64,000 nucleotides of DNA from Mycoplasmopsis gallinarum DSM 19816 (GTDB taxonomy: Bacteria > Bacillota_I > Bacilli_A > Mycoplasmatales > Metamycoplasmataceae), in NCBI RefSeq assembly GCF_000621085.1, contig NZ_KK211211.1, positions 1 through 64,000 of the forward strand. Direction: 5' to 3'. This document shows positions 56,755 through 64,000 of this stretch, piece after piece (positions within the stretch are counted from its first letter, which is position 1; the number at the start of each line of letters is the position of its first letter). The notes beneath the pieces were generated by a model. It worked only from the letters and a program-made list of their open reading frames with translations. It had not been told where the DNA came from and did no database searches. The translations under genes and the position numbers were made by a program.

Positions 56755-58626
56755 ATGAATAAACTAGTAATAGTCGAATCTCCAAATAAAATAAATGCTA
56801 TTCAAAAATATTTAGGTGATGAATACGAAGTAATGGCTTCAGTCGGCCACATTTTTAAACTTTCTACAAGATCTAACTCTACTAAAGATATTAAATTTGG
56901 TATTCATTTAGATACTTGAGAACCGATTTATATTCTTGATCCAAGCAAAAAAAATGTAGTTAGTCAATTAAAAAAAGCCGTTAAAAACGCATCAGAAGTT
57001 TTAATTGCAACTGACCCCGATCGGGAAGGGGAAGCAATTGGAGAAAATTTAATCACTGAATTAAAAATTGAAGATAAATATTATCGTATTAAATATAACG
57101 AAATTACAAAAGATGCTATTTTAAGAGCAATTGATAATAAAGGCAAAATTGATAATCATTTAGTTAGTGCACAAAAAGCTAGAAGAATGCTTGATCGTTT
57201 AATTGGTTTTGATCTTTCTAATTTAATGAGGAAAAAAATTAAAAATTCAGCCACCACATTAAGTGCAGGTAGAGTCCAATCAATTGCCTTAAAATTAATC
57301 GTAGATAGAGAAAAAGAAATTGAAGCTTTCATTCCAGTTCAATATAGTAAATTACATGCTTTAGTTAATAAAGACAATAAATCAATTGAACTTTATTTAA
57401 ATATTGAATCTAATAATGCTAATGAAAAAACATGAATTAGTTCAGAGCAAATTGAAAGCATAAAAAAAGAACTAGAAATTCAACCACAAAAAGAATTAAT
57501 AGTAACTGGTATTAAAAGTTCTCAAAGAAAAATGGCAAGCATTACACCTTTAAAACAAGCCATGTTATATCGTAAGTCGCCATACACTTCATTGGCTACT
57601 CAAATGGCAGCTCAAAAATTATATGAAGGTTATGGCAATGGAGGTTTAATAAGTTATCCAAGAACCGATAGTACTCGTTTAAGCCAAACTTTTATTGATA
57701 ATGCAAGAAAATACATTGAAAACACCTATGGAAAAGAATACATTTTAGAAAATATCAAAGGTTTTTCTGGTGATCAAGATGCTCATGAAGCAATCAGGCC
57801 CACAGATATGTCATTAACTCCTGAATTGGCAAAAAGTAAATTTAATCTTAATGACTATGATTTCAATGTTTACAAATTAATATATAACCACACTTTACAG
57901 GCCTTAATGAATCCGCCAATTAGAAAAAGTAATGCTTACACTTTAAATAAAAATGATTTAGTCTTTAAATATTCTGCTTCTAAAATTGTTTTTGATGGAT
58001 ATTACAAAGTTGTGGCTCCTGAAGAAGAAAAATTCGATCCTGAATTTAAAGTAGGTGAAAAAGTTTTAGTTAATGATTATATTTTTACAGAACATCAAAC
58101 TGAACCACCCGCTCGTTATTCTGAAGGTGCTTTGATTGAAAAATTAGATGAAATTAAAGTTGGTCGTCCTTCCACTTTTGCATCAACTGTAAAAATTTTA
58201 TTAGACCGTCAGTATGCGGAAAATATTAATAAATCGTTGCATCCTACAGAAATTGGTAAATTAGTTCTTGAAAAATTATTAGAAGCGTTTCCAACTATTA
58301 TTGATGAAGGTTATACTGCTAAAGTAGAGGAAGAATTAGACTTAATCGCTGAAAATAAACTTGCATTACAGCCTGTAATGGAAGATTTTTATGAGAGATT
58401 CACACAAGTTTATGATAATGCTGAAAACACTTTAGAAATTACTAAAATTGAACCTAAATTATTAGATGAAAATTGCCCTGAAGATGGTGGACAATTATTA
58501 ATAAGAAGTGGTAAATTTGGTCAATTTATTGGCTGTTCTAATTTCCCAAATTGTCGTTATACTAGGGATTATGGCGAAAAGAAAAAATTTAATTTTAGGA
58601 AATTTGGCCCAAATTCAAATAAATAA
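56755..58626 (+). CDS. topA: DNA topoisomerase I
   Basis: 623 residues. TOPRIM begins at VIVESPNK (catalytic Glu near residue 7) and has DPDREGEAIGEN near 88-99; the active-site tyrosine is Tyr301 in YPRTDSTRL. The C-terminal half ends with one zinc-ribbon-like element that begins CPEDGG and ends GCSNFPNC, so one of the four usual cysteines (CPxC) is Asp or missing. The enzyme relaxes negative supercoils. It lacks a ribosome site and a TATCTT lies 7 bases upstream, again suggesting a leaderless message. Three or more zinc ribbons of larger homologues are absent. Confidence 0.96.
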
Positions 58627-58655
58627 AAGCAGAAAATTATCTTCTGCTTTTATTT
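58624..58655. terminator. Bidirectional terminator between topA and the coiled-coil membrane protein gene
   Basis: Arms AAAAGCAGAA and TTCTGCTTTT around 7 bases, between convergent stops at 58626 and 58654. Confidence 0.85.
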
Positions 58656-60102
58656 ATTTTTTCTTTTCTTTTGGTTTATTTTTAATCATGACAATGTCTA
58701 TATCAAAAGTTTCTTTTAAATAATTATTTATATTTTCTAATCTTATTTTGTTTTTCTTTTTAGATATTATTAAAACTGAAATTCAATAAATGATTAAGAT
58801 TAATAATAATGCTATTGAAATACTTAAAATTAAATTAAAAGTTAATTCTTTCTCGAGTGAAAAACCTTGAATAACTTGAAAAAGCGAACATACTCCAAGA
58901 AATGCACTTACAATATAGATAATGATGTTAAAAAATAAATTTTTTCCTTTGTTTTTTATTTCATAATAATTGTCTATTTTCTTAGTAATAGAGAGGAGAT
59001 TGTTCTCAATTTTTTCTATTCTTTTATTAAAATTTAGAAAAATTTCTTTATATTTATTTAATTCATTCTCTCAATTACTAATTGTTTTTTCAATGTTATG
59101 AATTTCGTATTTTTTCTTAAAAAAATTATTGACTTGATTGTGTTTAGAAAAAATATTTTCACTGAAATGAAAAAGTCAATTTCTAAAATCTAAAATATAA
59201 CTTTCAAGATTATCAATATCATTTTTTATTTTTCAAATTTTTTTATTGATGCTCTCATTATTATTTCCATCTAGAAATCAATTTTTATAATCTGTTTCTA
59301 ATTCGGTAATAGAACTTTTAATTTTATTGGTTTGCATATCTATTCCACTAAAAAAATCAAGTGCTTTTTCTTGTCTAAAAAATTCAAAAATATAGAAAAA
59401 TAAATGTATTAATTTATAAGTTGAATTAAATCTCTGAAAGGTTTGTTTGTTTATGCCTTTTTCAGCAAATGAAAATATAATTTTGGTATCTTCTATGTTT
59501 GATAGTTCTGCAATTATCTTATTTGAATTATTATTTCATAATTCAAATAATAATTCATCATTTGAAATTAAATTTTGTTTTTCTATTTGAAAAGAAGAAA
59601 ATGTCGGTTCTACGACAATGCCATATTCTTTTTTTATTTTTTTAATTTCTTTATTTAAATCTTCATTGGTTGTTTCTTCATTCTCTGACTTATTTTGTTC
59701 CACAAAAATAGCTAAATAATTTTTTGAATTGGTTGAATTGGTTTCATTAATTTTTAAAAAATTTAGATTTAAATTTAAAATGAATGCATCATATTTTTTG
59801 TCGTTTTTGTTGTCAGATTCAGCACTAAAATTATTTTTAATTTTCTCTAATTGATAAATAGATTGTATTAAACAATTTTGATTTTTTGCAGTTTCCGTTT
59901 CCAAATTAAACATTTTGTAAAGAAATTGTTTTTTAAGAAAATAATCTTTAAACTCATTTTGTTCATCTTTTTGATTATGCGATTGAAAATAAGTAGATAT
60001 TCACTCCTTTATATCAACTCTATTTTTATCTGAAATATTTATCTTTTTTATTGGGATTAGAAAATACCCATTAATATCATAATTATTATCACTATTGCTC
60101 AT
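58654..60102 (-). CDS. Unknown coiled-coil protein with two C-terminal membrane helices, 482 aa
   Basis: ATG at 60102 follows AGGAG. The first 300 residues are soluble and Asn/Lys/Glu-rich with an early beta-rich stretch; residues about 300-400 are helical with heptad-like spacing; two membrane helices follow (about 415-435 and 445-465), then a basic tail ending KPKEKKK. Many TGA Trp codons. No family recognised and no enzymatic motif. The N-terminal part would lie in the cytosol if the two helices form a hairpin. Confidence 0.8.
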
Positions 60103-60123
60103 TTTTACTCCTAAAAATTATTA

Positions 60124-60152
60124 TAAAAAAACTATAAGAAAAACTTATAGTC
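60124..60152 (-). terminator. Terminator of the mgtE operon
   Basis: Arms ACTATAAG and CTTATAGT around TTTTT with a T run on the minus strand, just past the mgtE stop. Confidence 0.85.
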
Positions 60153-60154
60153 TC

Positions 60155-61612
60155 TTAATTAAATTTAATACTTTGATTAATTGGAATTTTGAAAATAAAG
60201 TATGAAATTAATAAATAAAATGCTAAACCAATAATTAAAACTACGTTTACAATACTTAACATTGATAGATTTGTTGGATCTTTTTTAATTTTAATTCAAG
60301 TAAATAATATTCATACAGTTGCAATTGAACCACAAAAAGTAAATAAGAATAAAATGAATGAAGTTCATAAAATTAAATATCAATATCAATTGTTGAAACT
60401 GATTTTAACTGAATTATTGTAAATTGCATGATAAACTGTCATTCTTAAAAAATTAAATGCAAAAAGTGCTAAACCTAAATATAAAGCAGTAATAATTTCT
60501 TTAATTATTGTTTCTTTATAATCTTTTAATTCGATTTCCTGTAATGATAAAGCACGTGAAACTGTAATATAAGTTTGTCTAATCACATTGGAAATAATCA
60601 AAATTAATACAGGAACAAAGGCAATGACACTTGCTAATAAACGATTTGCATTTAGTGCATCAATTTTAAATAAATCAAAAGTTAAGTGAACAATCAATTG
60701 CAAAACAGATGCTAATAATAAAATTACAATGTTTCAAAACACTCTATTTTTAAAAAGTGTATATGCTGAAATTTTTCAGTAATCTTGCTCCTCATTTTTT
60801 TCTGCATTAATTCCAGCAATTTTATAAAAATCATCAGTTGCTTCATCATTAATTACATCAATTACATCGTCACTTGTAATCATTCCTATTAATTGCTTTT
60901 CACGATTAACAACTGGTAAAACAGACATATCTTGCTCACTAAAAATTTGAGCAGCATATTCTTTTTTGTCATATGAACTAACCGAAGCAACAGGCGAGTA
61001 AATCTCATCAATAATTTCAGTTGGTTTGGCAAAAATAATTTCTTCAAGTGTTAAAGAACCAATTAATTTGTTGCTTGAATCCACTACATAATAATAATGC
61101 ACTAACTCAGCACCATTTTTATTATAGTCTTTTCTAATCTTATTTAATGCTTGCTCACAAGTATAAGTATTATAAATACTTGAAATATCAATTGACATAA
61201 TTGAGCCTACTTCATCATCATTATAACGAAGTAATTTATTTAACTCTTCTCTTTTATCAGCAGAGGTGTATGCCAAAATTTTGCTTGTTACATTAGCAGG
61301 TAATTCATCTAAAACATCGGCTAATTCATCACTTTGTAACTCTTGTAAAAGTTTCATTCCTCATTCTTCTGTGAAGCTTTGAGCTAAATTTTTTTGCGTT
61401 TCTTCATCTAAATATGAAAATAAATCAGCTGCATCATCTGTTTTTAATAATCTTAAAAAAGTTAGTTGCTGTTCGATGTTCAATTCATCTAAAACTTCTG
61501 CAATTTGTGCATTAGGAACTTCATCAATTAAAGATCTAATTTCATTTAAATTCTTTTGTTGTGTAATTTCAATAATTTTTTCCAATAATTGTACTTCAGT
61601 ATAATCAGACAT
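60155..61612 (-). CDS. mgtE: Magnesium transporter MgtE
   Basis: 485 residues. An N-domain of helical repeats (to about 130) carries several ADVLDEL-type and DDEVGSIM motifs; a CBS pair follows (about 140-270) with GSLTLEEI and LPVVNREKQLIGMITSDDVIDV; then five membrane helices. MgtE is a gated Mg2+ channel closed by Mg2+ binding to the N and CBS domains. Immediately upstream by 1 base is the diadenylate cyclase gene, so the two are co-transcribed and probably coupled. Confidence 0.96.
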
Positions 61613-61613
61613 A

Positions 61614-62198
61614 TTAATCCTTTAAGTATTTAATTAATTGTTCTTGGAACTGATCTAAAGAGACATCGAAGAAAACACCATTTTTAACAAATTTAACATC
61701 TCCGGTTTCTTCAGAAACAATGATTGTAGTTGCGTCACATAACTCACTAATTCCCATAGCCGCTCTATGACGAGCTCCATATTTATTATCAATTGATTTT
61801 TTAGTTATTTTATAAAAAGTGGCTGCATAATAAATTTTATTATTTCTAATAATGACTGCTCCATCATGTAAAAGGCTTTCTTTATTAAAAATCGTAATTA
61901 ATAAAGCGGAACTAATATTGGCATTCAAAATAATACCGTCTGTTCTTAAATTATCTATATTGTCATTATTTTCTATTGTAATTAATGCCCCAACTTTATT
62001 TTTAGATAAAGTTTCAACAGTTTCTCTTAATTGATTAATTAAACGAATTTGACTTGAACGACCTAGTTTTTTATATTTCGTTTTATTGAATTTGATTTTT
62101 GAAAATTCTATAATTTTAGGTAAAGTAATTGTAATCAAAATAATTACAAGTAAACTTAAAGTTATACTAAGTAAAATGATTCCTATTTGTGTTTCCAT
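61614..62198 (-). CDS. cdaA: Membrane-bound diadenylate cyclase
   Basis: 194 residues. One N-terminal membrane helix (about 5-28), a linker with coiled-coil character, then the DAC domain with DGA in LLHDGAVI near residue 113 and RHR in GARHRAAMG near 143-145. It condenses two ATP into cyclic di-AMP, an essential messenger that controls potassium and osmolyte transport. Usual CdaA proteins have three N-terminal helices; this form with one resembles the shortened enzyme of mycoplasmas (CdaM). TAATG joins it to the gene upstream and one base separates it from mgtE. Confidence 0.93.
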   Translation of the reverse strand: METQIGIILLSITLSLLVIILITITLPKIIEFSKIKFNKTKYKKLGRSSQIRLINQLRETVETLSKNKVGALITIENNDNIDNLRTDGIILNANISSALLITIFNKESLLHDGAVIIRNNKIYYAATFYKITKKSIDNKYGARHRAAMGISELCDATTIIVSEETGDVKFVKNGVFFDVSLDQFQEQLIKYLKD

Positions 62199-62503
62199 TA
62201 TGATCCAATTTTACCAATTAGAGCTGCTAAAATAGTTAATAAGACTACTATTTCAATTGCAAAAATTACTCCTAAAATACGACTAATTTTTGCATATTTA
62301 GCTTCTTTAGGATTAATCAAATTTTGTTTTACCAAACATTTAGGTTCTTGGCAAACTAAATTTTCTTGCACTTCTTCAACTGCAACTAAAGCCGGATTTT
62401 GTAATTCTAATTCATTTTCATGGTGTAGCTGAATTAATAATTCACGTCTTTTTTGAATTTTAATTGTGCATTGTTCAGGATCTCTTTCGTTAATAGATGA
62501 CAT
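62198..62503 (-). CDS. Small membrane protein upstream of cdaA, 101 aa
   Basis: Hydrophilic N-terminus with two cysteines five residues apart (LVCQEPKC) near 50-56, and one C-terminal membrane helix (about 73-97) ending at Gly-Lys-Ile-Gly-Ser. A good AAAGGAG site precedes the ATG, and its stop overlaps the cdaA start by one base. No family recognised. Position suggests a partner or regulator of the cyclase; this is inference. Confidence 0.75.
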   Translation of the reverse strand: MSSINERDPEQCTIKIQKRRELLIQLHHENELELQNPALVAVEEVQENLVCQEPKCLVKQNLINPKEAKYAKISRILGVIFAIEIVVLLTILAALIGKIGS

Positions 62504-62538
62504 AACTCTCCTTTAATTTTTAAAAATTTATTTAATTA

Positions 62539-62544
62539 TATAAT
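62539..62544 (+). promoter_or_regulatory. Candidate -10 element in the divergent intergenic region
   Basis: TATAAT on the plus strand about 40 bases before the ABC exporter ATG; the surrounding ATTATATAAT is palindromic, so it could serve both directions. Confidence 0.4.
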
Positions 62545-62583
62545 TTATTGTCAAATATAAAGTAAGAAAACAAAGGAAGAACA

Positions 62584-64000
62584 ATGTTTAAATTATTTAA
62601 ATTACTCTCTAAAAAAGTTAAAGGATTTGCGTTTATTACAATTTGTTTATCAATTGTTCAACCTTTTTTAGCGATGCTAATTCCTTCAATTACTAAACAA
62701 ATTATTTATTCAGTTGCAAACAAAGAATTATTTGATATTCAAATTTTATTTTGAACTTTGCATACGCAAAGTACAAATCAAAGCATACTTTACTTAATTT
62801 TAATTACAATTTCAACTGCTTTATTATTAATGTTAGTCGCTTATTTTTCTTCATTTTTTGCATTAAGAGTGGCTATTTATGGTTCAAAAGAATTAAGAGA
62901 AATTTTGTTTAAACATTTATTGACTTTTTCAAGAGCAAATTACGATAAATTAACATCAGGAACGATTTTAAGTCGTTTTAGCAATGATATGCGTAAAATC
63001 AGAGATGGACTTAATACAATTGTTCGTTCATTATTTTTATCTCCACTCTTATTTATTTGAGGATTAGTTTTTGCTTTAAATACTAACTTATATTTATCAA
63101 TTAGTATTTTTATCATTATTCCTTTTTTAAGTATTGGAACTTTTTTAATAGTTAAAAAACTTTTCCCTCTCTATGCTAAAGAAAATCGTATGATTGATAA
63201 ATTAAATGACACAATTAAAGAAGATATACAAGGTATTAATTTGATTAAATCATACAATTTAGAAAATGTCAGACAAGATATTTTTGAACAAAAAAATAAT
63301 GAAGCTAAATTGATTGCTTTAACTAACAATAAAATTTCATCTTTTGCTTGGCCAATTATGGATTTTATTTCTTTAATGGGGAATGCTTTTTTATTTGTTG
63401 TAATTGCTTTTTTAGTTCAAATTCTAAATGACCAAAATATTTCTAAATTAGTTGGAGATATTTATCAATTTTCGACTTATTTAACAATGACAGCTAATTC
63501 AATATTTTTTATGATGTTTACTCTTAATAATTTATTTAGATCAAGCACATCAAGTAGAAGATATTGAGATTTATTAAATACTAAATCAGAAATACCTTTA
63601 ATAACTGAACCAATATTTATCAAATCTAATAGTATTACTTTTAAAAATGTTTCATTTAAATATCCTTTAGCACAAAAAAATAGCCTTGAAAATATTTCTT
63701 TTCATATTAAACCAAATGAAAAAATCGGAATTATAGGCAAAACAGGTTCTGGAAAAACAACACTATTTAGATTAATAGCAAGAGAATATTTAATTGAAAA
63801 TAATAATGGAATAATTGAAATTGGCAACATTCCAATTGAAGAAATTAACAGTGATAATTTGTATAAAAATGTTGTTCCTATTTTTCAAAAACCACTTTTA
63901 TTTAGTGGCACAATTAAAGAAAATTTAACATTTAGCAATTCACAAAACGACTATGAAGAAGCACTTTTCTATGCTGATGCTGATTTTGTTTATGAAAAAA
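62584..64000 (+). CDS. ABC exporter (MdlB-like half transporter), 3' end outside window
   Basis: At least 472 residues, cut at the window edge. An N-terminal six-helix type IV exporter domain (to about 310) is followed by the ATPase: Walker A GKTGSGKTT near 394-402 and the Q-loop FQKPLLFSGT near 435-444. It faces the membrane as one half of a homo- or heterodimer exporting lipids, peptides or drugs; substrate unknown. AAGGAAG lies 5 bases before the ATG. Confidence 0.93.

Overview
The window is a low-GC, gene-dense mollicute chromosome segment. Almost every gene reads through in-frame TGA codons at conserved tryptophan positions, so genetic code 4 applies and all coding calls use it. Prolipoproteins with mycoplasma-type lipoboxes, small surface proteins with one membrane anchor, the polyamine transporter layout and genes such as whiA, ymdB and a membrane diadenylate cyclase fit a Hominis-group mycoplasma (Mycoplasmopsis/Metamycoplasma type). 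The species cannot be fixed from the sequence alone.

Layout. 1-1779: end of an unknown gene, then a coiled-coil surface protein. 1865-8560 (minus): polyamine ABC operon with two potD-like genes on either side of potA-potB-potC and two related microprotein genes. 8651-10919: small membrane protein and lepA. 11027-17415 (plus): choline-kinase-like gene, a 1206-residue superfamily 1 helicase, two tRNA genes on minus, a HAD phosphatase and nfo. 17611-24273 (minus): unknown protein, ychF, a solitary adenine methyltransferase, an M28 peptidase lipoprotein, rnpB, holA and whiA. 24356-25162 (plus): ymdB. 25237-36962 (minus): M42 peptidase, mgtA, dUTPase, Nif3-like protein, rpoD, dnaG, glyQS and a cysteine-rich tail-anchored protein.

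37266-41377 (plus): S1 protein, a frameshifted pgi-like paralogue, pgi, mutM and an Smr protein. 41417-51697 (minus): surface nuclease, galU, a cupin, a HAD phosphatase, truB, infC-rpmI-rplT with a structured leader, a lipoprotein, tmcAL and an 865-residue repeat coiled-coil surface protein. 51803-54656 (plus): trigger-factor-like protein and an asymmetric ABC-F ATPase. 54741-56569 (minus): threonylcarbamoyl-AMP synthase and rpsF-ssb-rpsR. 56755-58626 (plus): topA. 58654-62503 (minus): unknown coiled-coil membrane protein, mgtE, diadenylate cyclase and a small membrane protein. 62584 onward: an ABC exporter cut by the window edge.

Most of the content is core information processing (primase, sigma factor, primary translation and tRNA modification genes, replication clamp-loader delta, topoisomerase, SSB) mixed with transport. 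Intergenic gaps are tiny, 1-17 base overlaps are common, and convergent genes share bidirectional hairpin terminators. I see no insertion sequence, prophage, CRISPR array or replication origin. The points most worth following up are the decayed pgi paralogue coupled to pgi, the ABC-F protein with one fully degenerate ATP site, the microprotein pair in the polyamine operon, the coiled-coil module shared by two loci 47 kb apart, the ATT start of infC behind a multi-hairpin leader, the metallothionein-like cysteine cluster on a tail-anchored protein, and the diadenylate cyclase gene sitting one base from a magnesium channel gene.
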